NCBI GenBank assembly: GCA_963774945.1
Contig: CAVZHA010000015.1
Coordinates: 124,001-188,000 of the forward strand
DNA: 64,000 nt
Origin: Trebonia sp963774945
GTDB taxonomy: Bacteria > Actinomycetota > Actinomycetes > Streptosporangiales > Streptosporangiaceae
Direction: 5' to 3'
Shown here: positions 16,302-24,886 of the stretch, in pieces
How positions within the stretch are numbered: the stretch's first letter is position 1
Layout: each line of letters opens with the position of its first letter
Notes under the pieces: generated by a model
The model's input: only the letters and a program-made list of their open reading frames with translations
Databases searched by the model: none
What the model was told of the DNA's origin: nothing
Position numbers and translations under genes: made by a program

Positions 16302-19300
16302 TGTCCCTCGAGGACGCGCTGGGGGGCGGCCGCCGCGGGGGCGACGTGCTCGCCGCCGAGGTAGGCCGAGCTGATCAGGTCGCCGACGACCTCGGGGGCG
16401 CCGTGGTAGGTGATCCGTCCGTTGATGAGCAGCGCGCCCGAGTCGGCCACCTTGAGCACCTCGGCCGCGAACTGCTCGACGACCAGGATCGTGAGGCCCT
16501 GCCGGGCGATGCCCGCGAGGACCTCGTACAGCTCCTCGACGATCTTGGGGGCGAGGCCCATCGAGAGCTCGTCGACGAGCAGGACGGAGGGGTTCACCGC
16601 CAGGGCGCGGGCCATCGACAGCATCTGCTGCTCGCCGCCGGAGAGCTTGCCTGCGAGCTGGGTACGGCGCTCGGCCAGCTTCGGGAAGTGCTGGAAGGAC
16701 TTTTCCATGATCTCGGTGTAGCCCGTCCCCGAGAAGCTGGCCATCTTGAGGTTCTCGACCACGGTCAGGTTGGGGAAGATCCCCCGCCCCTCCGGGACCA
16801 CGCAGAGCCCGTCGCGGACCAGCCGCTCGGTCGGGATGCCGGCGATCGAACGGCCGTTGAGCGAGGCCGTGCCCTTGGTCGGCGCGAGCTGACCGGACAT
16901 GACCTTGAGGGCGGTCGACTTGCCCGCGCCGTTCGGCCCGAGGACCGCGCAGACCTCGCCCGCGCGGACCGTGAGGCTGATGTCCTGCAGCACGTCGATG
17001 CCGCCGTACCCGGCCGACACGCCGGCCAGCTGGACGGCGATCGGGCGGTCGGATTCCGGCTGGGGCTGCGGCTGGGCCGCGGCGGCCGGCTCGGTGACGA
17101 GGGCGACCGGGGCGACCGCGGCCGCCGGCCGGGCGCTGGCTTCCCCGGCGCCGGTGCCGAGATAGGCCTCGAGGACCTTCGGGTTCGCCTGGACCTCGGC
17201 CGGCGTGCCGGTCGCGATCACCTGGCCGGCGTCGAGCACCACAATGTGGTGGCAGAGGTTCATGATGAACCCCATGTCGTGCTCGACCACGAGGATCGCG
17301 ATGCCGGTCGAGGCGAGCCCGCGCAGCAGGGTGGCGAACGTCTCGGTCTCCGACGCCGACAGCCCCGAGGAGGGCTCGTCGAGTAGCAGCACCCGCGGCT
17401 GGGTCGCCAGCGCCCGGGCCACCTCGACCAGCCGGGCGGTCCCGGTCGGCAGCAGTTCGGCCCTGGTCGACGCGACCGCCTGCAGGCCGAGGTGCTCGAT
17501 GATCGTGTCGGTGATGACGTCGGGGCTCCCGGCCCCGGTCCGCGCCCACCGACGGCGGTGCAGTTGCGCCGCCACCCGGATGTTGTCGCGCACGGTGAGC
17601 GACCCGAAGACCTCGAGCCGCTGGAAGGTGCGGGCGAGGCCGAGCCGCGCGAACTGGTGCGGCCGCGCGCCGGTCACGTCCCGGCCGTCGACGAAGATCC
17701 GGCCCTCGTTGGGCTCCTGCATGCCGGTGGCGACGTTGAACAGCGTCGTCTTGCCCGCGCCGTTCGGCCCGATGAGGCCGATGATCTGCCCGTCCTGCAG
17801 GTCGAGGCTGACCCGGTTGACCGCGAGCAGACCGCCGAAGCGGACGGTGACGTCGCGCAGCTCGGCCGCCGGACGGTCGGTGGCGGCGCGCGGCGCGGGC
17901 GAGGGCAGCCTGGTCGCCTCGTGCACCCCGGCCAGCATGGGCGTGGCCTGCGTCGGCGGCACGCCTGCGGGGACGCCGGCGATCCGCCTGCGGAGCTTGG
18001 CGACCAGCTGGACGTTCTGCTCCCAGGCGCCCTCCGGGTTCCGGCCGACGCCGATGCCGATCAGGCCCGGGCCGAGGTTGCTGAACCAGGTGAGGAAGGT
18101 GTTGTCGGGGAACGCCTGGTTGAACCAGGCGAACTGGACCAGGCCGATCGCGCCGATGATCGTCCCGCCGACCGTGGTCATGCCGCCCACCACCAGCAGC
18201 AGCAGGTACGGCAGGCCGACCGTGAGCTGGAAGTCGGTGGTGCCGACGGAGCTGTAGTAGATCGCGAACAGGCCGCCGGCCAGGCCGGCGATCGCGGCCG
18301 AGAACATGAACACGCTGAGCTTGGTCAGGGTGAGGCTCATGCCCAGCATCGAGGCGGCGTCGGGGCTGTCCCGCAGCGCGACCAGCCGGCGCCCGAAGCT
18401 GCGCCGCTGCACCAGGATGACGATCATGCCGACAACGCAGAACAGGATGGTCACGAAGATCAGCAGCCCCGCGTCCTGGGCGAACGAGATCCCGAGGAAG
18501 CTGAACGGGTTCTCCACCTGCAGGCCGAACACCGACAGGTTGGGCACCTGCAGGTTGCCGTTGCCGAACACCTTCGGCTGGTCGAAGAACAGGAACTCGG
18601 CCAGCCGGGCGAACGCCATCGTCGCCAGCGCGAGGTAGATGCCCTGCAGCCGGATCGCGGGCCCGGCCATGATCAGGCCGATCGGCACCGCGAACGCGGT
18701 CGCGACGAGGAGGCCGAGCACGTTGCCGTTGAAGCCCCACTGGGCGAAGGCGAACGCGCCGCAGCCGACCAGGGTGATCTGGGCCAGGCTGATCTGGTTG
18801 GCCCAGCCGGTCAGCGGCACCAGCGACAGCATCACCAGCGCGGTCAGCACGATGAGGATGACCTCGCGCAGGTTCGGCCGGCTGAGGGTGGCGGCGCAGA
18901 TCAGCGCGATGACGATGAGGGCGCCGAAGCCGAGCAGGGCGTTGCGGTTGGTGGGGATGCGCTCGGCCGTCTGCCGCGGCTTCGACCGGCCCTTGATCCG
19001 CGCGTCCCTGACGAACAGCACCGCGATGAACAGCAGGGCGGCCGGGATGGCCTGCGGGGCCGACGTCCACCGGCCGCTCCAGCTCAGGAAGGTCTCCTGG
19101 AAGGACAGCGTCAGGCCGATGATCAGGCCGCCGACGTACGCCATGGGCAGGCTGCGGAGCCGGGCGATGATGGCCGCCGCGAACGCGTCGACGATGAACA
19201 GCGTCAGCGTCGACGGGTCGAGCGCGCTCAGCTCCTCGGCCAGGAAGATGCCCGCAAGCGCGGCCATCGACGACCCAAGCGCCCACGCCGTCATGGTCGC

Positions 19301-19993
19301 CGAGGCCGGCCGCGCGCCGTTGAGCACGGTCAGGTCCCGGTTGTCGACGACCGCCCGCATGGTGACGCCGAGCCGGGTGTGGTACAGCAGGAAGCGCAGC
19401 AGCAGCCCGACGGCGATACCGGTGGCGATCGTGACGACCCGGTAGTAGGGCATGAAGGTACCGCCGAGGCTGAACCCGCTGACGCCGAAGAACGTGGGGA
19501 TGACCCGCTGGGTGTTGCTGTTCGGGTTCCAGATCGACCCGGCCAGGCCCATCAGGCCGAGCATCAGGCCGATCGTCACCACCAGCTGGGCCACGATCGG
19601 GGAGTCGGTCAGGAACCGCATGATCAGCCGCTCGATCAGCACGCCCATGAGGGGGGCGGCGATCAGCACGGTGAGCAGGATCCCGACGATCGTGGGGAGC
19701 CCGATGTCGACCCGCAGCTGCCAGTAGACGAACGCGAGGAACATGCCGATGGCGCCCTGGGCGAAGTTGAACACGCCCGACGTCGCGTACGTGACGACCA
19801 GGCCCTGGGCGGCGACGCCGTAGATCGAGCCGAGCGCGATGCCGGTGATGAGGAAGCCGATGATCGCGCTCCCCGTGATCGGCAGCCCGCTCCACGACTG
19901 CTGGATGACGACGGCGACCAGCGCCGCGACCACGACCGCGCCCCCGATGGTGCGGGTTCGCTCGCGGCCGACCAACTGCCGGATATCAGTCAC
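16298..19993 (-). CDS. LivH-LivM-LivG-LivF four-domain fused ABC importer
   Basis: One 1231-residue polypeptide contains every membrane and ATPase part of a branched-chain-amino-acid-type (HAAT) importer. Residues about 15-310 form a LivH permease and 325-660 a LivM permease. Residues 690-960 form LivG with Walker A Gly-Pro-Asn-Gly-Ala-Gly-Lys-Thr-Thr and Leu-Leu-Leu-Asp-Glu-Pro. Residues 975-1215 form LivF with Gly-Pro-Asn-Gly-Ala-Gly-Lys-Ser-Thr, Leu-Ser-Gly-Gly-Glu and Asp-Glu-Leu-Ser. The LivG signature is degenerate (Leu-Pro-Thr-Gly-Thr). A Gln/Pro-rich linker joins the ATPases. The GTG at 19993 is chosen for its GAGGAG site. No binding-protein gene is visible. In this context it may import the hydrophobic substrate or an organic acid. 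Confidence 0.92.
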   Translation of the reverse strand: MTDIRQLVGRERTRTIGGAVVVAALVAVVIQQSWSGLPITGSAIIGFLITGIALGSIYGVAAQGLVVTYATSGVFNFAQGAIGMFLAFVYWQLRVDIGLPTIVGILLTVLIAAPLMGVLIERLIMRFLTDSPIVAQLVVTIGLMLGLMGLAGSIWNPNSNTQRVIPTFFGVSGFSLGGTFMPYYRVVTIATGIAVGLLLRFLLYHTRLGVTMRAVVDNRDLTVLNGARPASATMTAWALGSSMAALAGIFLAEELSALDPSTLTLFIVDAFAAAIIARLRSLPMAYVGGLIIGLTLSFQETFLSWSGRWTSAPQAIPAALLFIAVLFVRDARIKGRSKPRQTAERIPTNRNALLGFGALIVIALICAATLSRPNLREVILIVLTALVMLSLVPLTGWANQISLAQITLVGCGAFAFAQWGFNGNVLGLLVATAFAVPIGLIMAGPAIRLQGIYLALATMAFARLAEFLFFDQPKVFGNGNLQVPNLSVFGLQVENPFSFLGISFAQDAGLLIFVTILFCVVGMIVILVQRRSFGRRLVALRDSPDAASMLGMSLTLTKLSVFMFSAAIAGLAGGLFAIYYSSVGTTDFQLTVGLPYLLLLVVGGMTTVGGTIIGAIGLVQFAWFNQAFPDNTFLTWFSNLGPGLIGIGVGRNPEGAWEQNVQLVAKLRRRIAGVPAGVPPTQATPMLAGVHEATRLPSPAPRAATDRPAAELRDVTVRFGGLLAVNRVSLDLQDGQIIGLIGPNGAGKTTLFNVATGMQEPNEGRIFVDGRDVTGARPHQFARLGLARTFQRLEVFGSLTVRDNIRVAAQLHRRRWARTGAGSPDVITDTIIEHLGLQAVASTRAELLPTGTARLVEVARALATQPRVLLLDEPSSGLSASETETFATLLRGLASTGIAILVVEHDMGFIMNLCHHIVVLDAGQVIATGTPAEVQANPKVLEAYLGTGAGEASARPAAAVAPVALVTEPAAAAQPQPQPESDRPIAVQLAGVSAGYGGIDVLQDISLTVRAGEVCAVLGPNGAGKSTALKVMSGQLAPTKGTASLNGRSIAGIPTERLVRDGLCVVPEGRGIFPNLTVVENLKMASFSGTGYTEIMEKSFQHFPKLAERRTQLAGKLSGGEQQMLSMARALAVNPSVLLVDELSMGLAPKIVEELYEVLAGIARQGLTILVVEQFAAEVLKVADSGALLINGRITYHGAPEVVGDLISSAYLGGEHVAPAAAAPQRVLEGQ

Positions 19994-20039
19994 CGTTAAC
20001 CAACTCCTCAGAGGGCAGTCCAGGGCTTTAGATGTTTGT

Positions 20040-20053
20040 ACCGACCGGTTGGT
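20040..20053. promoter_or_regulatory. Palindromic operator-like site 4
   Basis: ACCGACCGGTTGGT lies 46 bases upstream of the ABC transporter start. It keeps the GACCGG centre of the shared motif with two arm changes. It probably controls the leftward transporter-esterase operon. Confidence 0.55.
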
Positions 20054-20130
20054 CACAAGAATGCGCCTTGGTGGTGATTCAGTCAACAGGTATCCGGTAG
20101 TGCGTTGACATCCGAGCGCTTGCGATTCAA

Positions 20131-20144
20131 ACTGACCGTTCAGA
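20131..20144. promoter_or_regulatory. Palindromic operator-like site 5
   Basis: ACTGACCGTTCAGA lies 34 bases before the ferredoxin-reductase start, in the same divergent promoter region as site 4. The arms CTGA and TCAG are inverted around CCGT. Confidence 0.5.
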
Positions 20145-20178
20145 ACAAATTATTCGAGTGCGGAGGTTCTGGCGGGTA

Positions 20179-21465
20179 ATGCCAAGCGTGCAGTCAAGCG
20201 GCGCGTCGACCGGCTCGCCAGGGGCCGGGGGCGTGCTCATCGTGGGCGGCGGCCAGGCCGCGATGCACCTGGCCAGTTCGCTGCGCGATCTCGGCTGGCA
20301 GGCGGCGGTCACGATCGTGAGCGAGGAACCCCGCGCTCCGTACCAGCGGCCGCCGCTGTCCAAGGCATTCTTGTCGGGAACGGCCGACCCGACAACGCTG
20401 GAGTTCCGCTCGGCGGAACACTACGAGCGCGATCGGATCACCCTGCTGACCGGGCAGCGGGTTACCGGGCTGCGGGCGGCGGCGGGCGGGCGGCCGGGGG
20501 AGGCGGTCACCTCCGGCGGCGGCCGCCTCGAGTTCGGCCACCTGGCGCTGGCGACCGGGGCGCGGCCACGGCGCCTGGCGGTGCCCGGGGCCGACCTGTC
20601 CGGGGTCTGCTACCTGCGCGATGTGGGGCACGCGCTCGAACTGCGGGAGCGGCTGGCGACGGCCGAGCGGGTGCTTGTCGTCGGCGGCGGGTTCATCGGG
20701 CTCGAGGCGGCCGCCTCCGCGCTGGCCAGGGGCAAGGCGGTGACGGTGGTGGAGGCGGCCGACCGGCTCATCGGGCGGGTGGTCGCGCCGGTCGTCTCCG
20801 ATTTCTACGCCGCCGCGTACCGCCGCCGCGGCGTCCGGGTGCTGCTCGGGACGGGCGTTTCCGTGTTTACGGGCGTGGACGGGGTGGTCACCGGGGCGCG
20901 CCTTTCTGATGGCAGCCTCGTCCCGGCCGACCTGGTCGTGATCGGCATCGGGGCCGAGCCCAGGACCGAGCTGGCCGAGCAGCTCGGGCTGGCCTGCGCG
21001 GGCGGCATCGTGGTGGATGAGTGCGCGCGGACCAGCGATCCGGCGATCGTGGCGGCGGGCGACTGCGCGATCACTCCGCATCCGGCCGCGGCCGACGGCT
21101 CGCTGGTCCGGTTCGAGTCCTACGGGCACGCGACCGACCACGCCAAGGTGGCCGCGGCCACGCTGGCGGGGGTGCCCTCCCGCTACGACGCGGTGCCGTG
21201 GTTCTGGTCCGACCAGGGCACGCTCAAACTGCAGATCGCGGGGCTGGCGGGCGGGTTCGATCAGACGGTGCTGCGCGGCGACCCGGCCGCCGAGCGGTTC
21301 TCGGTGCTGTATTACCGGGGCGCGCGACTGCTGGCGGTGCACGCGGTCAACTCGCCGCGTGACTACCTGGCGGTCCGGCGCGCGCTGGCGGCCGGGCAGG
21401 ACATACCGGCCGAGCTCGCGGCCGACGCGGGGCAGCCGCTGGCGGGGCAGCCGGCCGCGCGGTGA
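20179..21465 (+). CDS. FAD-dependent ferredoxin/rubredoxin reductase
   Basis: This 428-residue pyridine-nucleotide disulfide-type oxidoreductase has two Rossmann motifs: Val-Gly-Gly-Gly-Gln-Ala-Ala for FAD and Val-Val-Gly-Gly-Gly-Phe-Ile-Gly for NAD(P)H. It also has Pro-Tyr-Gln-Arg-Pro-Pro-Leu-Ser-Lys, typical of ferredoxin reductases of P450 and dioxygenase systems, and Ala-Ala-Gly-Asp-Cys near the FAD C-terminal half. It probably passes electrons from NAD(P)H to the ferredoxin at 21641-21841 and on to the P450. The ATG at 20179 has GGAGG 12 bases upstream. Its last codons are part of an 82-bp tandem duplication. Confidence 0.92.
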   Translation: MPSVQSSGASTGSPGAGGVLIVGGGQAAMHLASSLRDLGWQAAVTIVSEEPRAPYQRPPLSKAFLSGTADPTTLEFRSAEHYERDRITLLTGQRVTGLRAAAGGRPGEAVTSGGGRLEFGHLALATGARPRRLAVPGADLSGVCYLRDVGHALELRERLATAERVLVVGGGFIGLEAAASALARGKAVTVVEAADRLIGRVVAPVVSDFYAAAYRRRGVRVLLGTGVSVFTGVDGVVTGARLSDGSLVPADLVVIGIGAEPRTELAEQLGLACAGGIVVDECARTSDPAIVAAGDCAITPHPAAADGSLVRFESYGHATDHAKVAAATLAGVPSRYDAVPWFWSDQGTLKLQIAGLAGGFDQTVLRGDPAAERFSVLYYRGARLLAVHAVNSPRDYLAVRRALAAGQDIPAELAADAGQPLAGQPAAR

Positions 21466-21603
21466 GGCCGCGATGTGGTCAACCTCCGGCACACGAGGAT
21501 GCGGCCGGGCGGAGTCAGCCCTTGGCGGGCCAGCCGACGCGCGGTGCGGCCGCGATGTGGTCAACCTCGGACGGACGAGGATCCGGCCGGGCCAGAGTCA
21601 GCC
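21438..21603. repeat. 82-bp imperfect tandem duplication at the 3' end of the ferredoxin-reductase gene
   Basis: Two adjacent copies (about 21438-21520 and 21521-21603) share GCCGCGATGTGGTCAACCTC, GAGGAT, CGGCCGGGC and AGTCAGCC in the same order. Copy 1 covers the last codons and the TGA stop of the reductase gene. In copy 2 the corresponding triplet is TGC. The unit therefore looks like a duplication of the gene end plus downstream DNA. The region separates two convergent genes. Confidence 0.8.
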
Positions 21604-21640
21604 GGGACCGTTCGATACCTCGGGGTTGATTTGTCGGGGT

Positions 21641-21841
21641 TTAGGCGAGCGAGATCGCGCCGGTCGGGCAGGAGTCGACGGCGGTCCTGATCGCGTCCTC
21701 CGGGTCTCCCTCGGGGTTGGTCACGATCGCGATCGTCTCGTCGTCCTGGTCGAACGTGTTCGGGGCGTACCAGCAGCACTGCCCCGAGCCCATGCACAGG
21801 GTCCGGTCGACGCGGATCTCGCGGCGGGTGGTGGCGGCCAT
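21641..21841 (-). CDS. Single-cluster ferredoxin (P450 partner)
   Basis: This 66-residue ferredoxin has a Cys-x5-Cys motif (Cys-Met-Gly-Ser-Gly-Gln-Cys, with a further Cys directly after) and a distant Cys-Pro-Thr-Gly-Ala-Ile. The pattern fits a 3Fe-4S (or modified 4Fe-4S) ferredoxin of the type encoded beside actinobacterial P450s. It is acidic, as expected for an electron carrier docking on reductase and P450. It lies four bases after the P450 stop, making it the last gene of the leftward BVMO-SDR-SDR-P450-ferredoxin operon. The reductase is encoded convergently 176 bases away. Confidence 0.93.
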   Translation of the reverse strand: MAATTRREIRVDRTLCMGSGQCCWYAPNTFDQDDETIAIVTNPEGDPEDAIRTAVDSCPTGAISLA

Positions 21842-21845
21842 GGCC

Positions 21846-23180
21846 CTAGTCTCCCACGGTGAAGTCGAGGTGCAGGGTGTTGATGCCGTGGAACATGTGC
21901 GTCTTCATGTAGTCGTAGTGGCGGCTGCCCTCGGGGCCGTGCGCTGCCTCGTTGATGCGGATGTCGGTCGTCCGCTCGAGCAGCCGCTCGACCGTGATGC
22001 GGGTCTCCGACCGGGCCAGCGGCGCCCCCGGGCAGGTGTGGATGCCGTGGCCGAAGGCGATGTGGCGGCGCACGTTGTCCCGGGTCGCGCGGAACTCGGC
22101 CGGGCACTCGAACTGGCGCGGGTCGCGGTTGGCGGCCCCGTTCGACAGGAAGATCTGGGTGCCGGCCGGGATGTGCACCCCGCCGAGCTCGGTCGTCTTG
22201 ATCGCCAGCCGGTACTCGCCCAGGATCGGGCCCTCGGTCCGCAGCACCTCCTCGATGAACCGCGGGATCAGGTCGCGGTTGGCCCGCAGCTCGGCCTGGG
22301 TCTGCGGCTCCTCGGCGATGCGCCGCAGAGCGGTCGCGATCAGCCGTACGGTGGTCTCCTGCCCAGCGGCGAACAGGTTGGACGCGATCCGGGCGACCTC
22401 GATCGGCTCGGGGACGCTGCCGTCGGGGAACAGCGACTGGGCCATGCCGGTCAGCACGTCGTTGAGGGGCCGCTCGCGGCGTTCGGCGATCTTCTCGGAG
22501 AAGTAGTCGTAGAACACCTCCAGCGTGTTGTGCCCGGTCGTGCGCGCGGCCGGTTCTCTGGCGGTGACGCCGCCGGGCCTGGTGCCTGGCATCTGGCTGA
22601 GGCCGCGGCGCTCGAGCAGCATCGCGTGGTCTTCCTCCGGCACCCCGAGCAGGTCGGCGATGACCAGCAGGGTGTAGGGCTGCGCGTAGTCGGCGTTGAT
22701 CTCGGCCGTGCCCAGCGGGAGGATGTAGTCGAGCTGGCGGTCGGTGAGCCGCCAGATGAACTCCTCGTTCTCCTTCAGCCGCTTGGGCGTGATCAGCCCC
22801 ATCAGCAGCGCCCGCTGGGCGGTGTGAGTGGGCGGGTCGGCGGTGACGATCTGGTCGTTCTGCGGCAGGTACTCGCGGTGCGCGTTGACGAAGTCGGTGA
22901 TGTCGTCCCCGTCCGGACGCTCGGGCAGCAGCGACCACGGGTCCGGGCCGACGATGAGGGTGGCGGACGAGAACAGCTCGGGGTGGCGCAGCACCGTTAT
23001 CGCCTCCTCGTGCCCGGTCACCATCACCACCCCGTGGTGCGGCTCCCGGTAGACCGGCTGCTGCGCGGCCAGGTAGTCGAGGTGGCGGTAGGGGTCGGTC
23101 GCGAGCGACGGGTCGGTGTAGTCGATGCGGTCGATGTCCACGTCGTGGCTCCTGATCTGCTGGTTCGGTGGCGGGGTCAT
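21846..23180 (-). CDS. Cytochrome P450
   Basis: This 444-residue soluble P450 has the oxygen-binding helix I motif Ala-Gly-Gln-Glu-Thr-Thr near residue 272, the helix K Glu-Glu-Val-Leu-Arg, and the heme-thiolate loop Phe-Gly-His-Gly-Ile-His-Thr-Cys-Pro-Gly with the ligand at about Cys383. The acidic residue before the I-helix Thr is Glu rather than the commoner Asp. The start ATG at 23180 overlaps the SDR stop (ATGA). With the ferredoxin and reductase it forms a complete class I system. Terpene, steroid or fatty-acid hydroxylation all fit; the substrate cannot be told. Confidence 0.95.
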   Translation of the reverse strand: MTPPPNQQIRSHDVDIDRIDYTDPSLATDPYRHLDYLAAQQPVYREPHHGVVMVTGHEEAITVLRHPELFSSATLIVGPDPWSLLPERPDGDDITDFVNAHREYLPQNDQIVTADPPTHTAQRALLMGLITPKRLKENEEFIWRLTDRQLDYILPLGTAEINADYAQPYTLLVIADLLGVPEEDHAMLLERRGLSQMPGTRPGGVTAREPAARTTGHNTLEVFYDYFSEKIAERRERPLNDVLTGMAQSLFPDGSVPEPIEVARIASNLFAAGQETTVRLIATALRRIAEEPQTQAELRANRDLIPRFIEEVLRTEGPILGEYRLAIKTTELGGVHIPAGTQIFLSNGAANRDPRQFECPAEFRATRDNVRRHIAFGHGIHTCPGAPLARSETRITVERLLERTTDIRINEAAHGPEGSRHYDYMKTHMFHGINTLHLDFTVGD

Positions 23181-23935
23181 AGCACGCGGGCGTCGACGGT
23201 CGGGCGGATCACCAGCTGCGAGACGTTCACCCGAGGCGGCAGGCTGACCACGAAGACGATCGCGGCGGCGACGTCGTCGGCCTGCATCGCGCCGTCCTTC
23301 TCGACGTGGTTCCTGGTGAACTCGCGGACCTTCGCGTCCTTGATGTGCTCGTGGATCTCGGTCGCGGTCGCGCCCGGCTCGATGATGCTGACCCGGATGC
23401 CGGCCAGGGTCACCTCCGCCCGCAGCGACTCGTTGAACGCGGTGAGCGCGAACTTGCTGGCCGCGTACGGTCCGAAGGTCGCGCCGACCGCCCGGCGGCC
23501 GGCGGTGGAGGAGATGTTGACGATATCGCCGCCGCCGCGCGCTTTGAGCGCGGGAATCGCGGCCCGCGCGGTGTAGAGGCCGGCCCAGAAGTTGAGGTCG
23601 AACACGTAGCGCCAGTCGGCCAGGTCGCCGTTCTCGACCTTGCCGGTCTGTGTCATTCCGGCCGCGTTGACGAGGATGTCGAGGCCGCCGAAGTGACCGA
23701 CCGCGTCCTCGACCGACTGGGTGGCTTCGGTTTCGTCGGTGACGTCGGCGGGGCGGGTGAACGCCTGGCCGCCGCCGGCCTCGATCTGGGCCGCCAGGTC
23801 CTTGAGCCGCTCGGCCCTGCGGGCCACCAGCGCGACGCTGGCCCCCGCCTCCGCCAGGGCCAGGGCGGTGGCTTGGCCGATCCCCGAGGAGGCGCCGGTG
23901 ACCAGGGCCGTCTTGCCGGTAAGTACGCCAGTCAT
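23177..23935 (-). CDS. SDR-family oxidoreductase
   Basis: This 252-residue classical SDR has Thr-Gly-Ala-Ser-Ser-Gly-Ile-Gly near residue 14, Asn-Ala-Ala-Gly near 91, the Ser in Asn-Ile-Ser-Ser-Thr and Tyr-Ala-Ala-Ser-Lys as the catalytic pair. Such enzymes oxidise secondary alcohols or reduce ketones with NAD(P). It sits between another SDR and the P450 in one leftward operon, with two bases before it and a four-base overlap after it. It probably oxidises the hydroxyl introduced by the P450 or reduces a ketone for it (inference from context only). Confidence 0.9.
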   Translation of the reverse strand: MTGVLTGKTALVTGASSGIGQATALALAEAGASVALVARRAERLKDLAAQIEAGGGQAFTRPADVTDETEATQSVEDAVGHFGGLDILVNAAGMTQTGKVENGDLADWRYVFDLNFWAGLYTARAAIPALKARGGGDIVNISSTAGRRAVGATFGPYAASKFALTAFNESLRAEVTLAGIRVSIIEPGATATEIHEHIKDAKVREFTRNHVEKDGAMQADDVAAAIVFVVSLPPRVNVSQLVIRPTVDARVL

Positions 23936-23937
23936 GG

Positions 23938-24870
23938 CTACCCGCGCAGGTGGGACATGTAGTGGCCAACGCAGTCCATCAGGTCGCTGGGGACGTAGTA
24001 GCCGGACTCGTCGTTGATCGCGGCCCAGTTGGCGGCCACGTCGTCGATGGTGGCGCCGGTCAGACCCGGCTGCAGGTAGCCGTCGGTGACCCCGACGAAC
24101 AGGCGCGCGAAGCGGCCGCCGCCGGCCAGGTAGGTCTCCCCGCTGACCTGGCACGACTCGTGGGCCAGGTAGGCCACCATGGGGGCGACGTTGAGCGGGT
24201 CCATCGCCGGGACCGACTCGGCTGCCCGGGCCGCCTGCTCCTGCTCCTCCTCGGTCCGGCCGGATATCCGGGTCATCGCGTTGGGGGCGATGCAGTTGAC
24301 GTTGATGTTGGCGTCTTTCCTGCTCACGGTCAGGCTCTTGGCCATGCCGAGCATGGACGCCTTGGCGATCGCGTAGCCGATGTTGTCCATCAGCCCGAAC
24401 ATGCCGATCGAGGTGGTGAGGATGGCGCGGCCGTAGTTCTTCTCGAGGAAGTACGGCCAGGCCGCGCGCAGGGTGTTGAACGAGCCCTGGACGTGCACCT
24501 TGTAGTGCGCGTCGATGGTCTCGATGGTCGCGTCCGGCAGCGATCCCCAGACCATGTTGCCGGCGTTGTTGACCACGATGTCGATGCCGCCGAAGTGCTC
24601 GACGGCGGTGTCGATGACCGAGGTGCCGCCCTCGACCGTCGACACGTCGCCGTAGTTGGCGACCGCCGCTCCCCCGGCCGCCTCGATCTGCTTCACCACC
24701 TCGTCGGCGGGGGCGGCGTCGCCGCCGGTGCCGAGGGTGGATCCGCCCAGGTCGTTCACCACGACCTTGGCGCCCAGCTGGCCGAGCAGCAGCGCGTAGG
24801 CGCGGCCGATCCCCCGGCCGGCGCCGGTCACCGCCGCGACGCGCCCGTCTAGCCGCAGTCCGCTCACCAC
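23938..24870 (-). CDS. SDR-family enzyme resembling the MFE-2 hydroxyacyl-CoA dehydrogenase domain
   Basis: This 310-residue SDR is longer than usual. Thr-Gly-Ala-Gly-Arg-Gly-Ile-Gly near residue 15 is followed by Val-Val-Asn-Asp-Leu-Gly-Gly, a hallmark of the (3R)-hydroxyacyl-CoA dehydrogenase domain of multifunctional enzyme 2 and 17-beta-HSD type 4. Asn-Asn-Ala-Gly-Asn and Gly-Tyr-Ala-Ile-Ala-Lys supply the rest of the active site. The C-terminal 70 residues extend past the usual SDR end. A role in beta-oxidation of a side chain or ring-opened acid is the best guess. It is second in the operon started by the BVMO. Confidence 0.88.
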   Translation of the reverse strand: MVSGLRLDGRVAAVTGAGRGIGRAYALLLGQLGAKVVVNDLGGSTLGTGGDAAPADEVVKQIEAAGGAAVANYGDVSTVEGGTSVIDTAVEHFGGIDIVVNNAGNMVWGSLPDATIETIDAHYKVHVQGSFNTLRAAWPYFLEKNYGRAILTTSIGMFGLMDNIGYAIAKASMLGMAKSLTVSRKDANINVNCIAPNAMTRISGRTEEEQEQAARAAESVPAMDPLNVAPMVAYLAHESCQVSGETYLAGGGRFARLFVGVTDGYLQPGLTGATIDDVAANWAAINDESGYYVPSDLMDCVGHYMSHLRG

Positions 24871-24886
24871 ATCACTCCTTATTGTT

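Noticed and set aside
15327..19895. 1522-codon leftward ORF
   Set aside because: Only its last 324 codons are a real gene (esterase). The rest is an alternative frame of the ABC transporter with an Arg/Pro/Gly-rich shadow composition.
17492..19999. 835-codon rightward ORF antisense to the ABC transporter
   Set aside because: Composition is Gln/Arg/Asp-rich with no motif. It is a shadow produced by high GC at third positions of the opposite strand.
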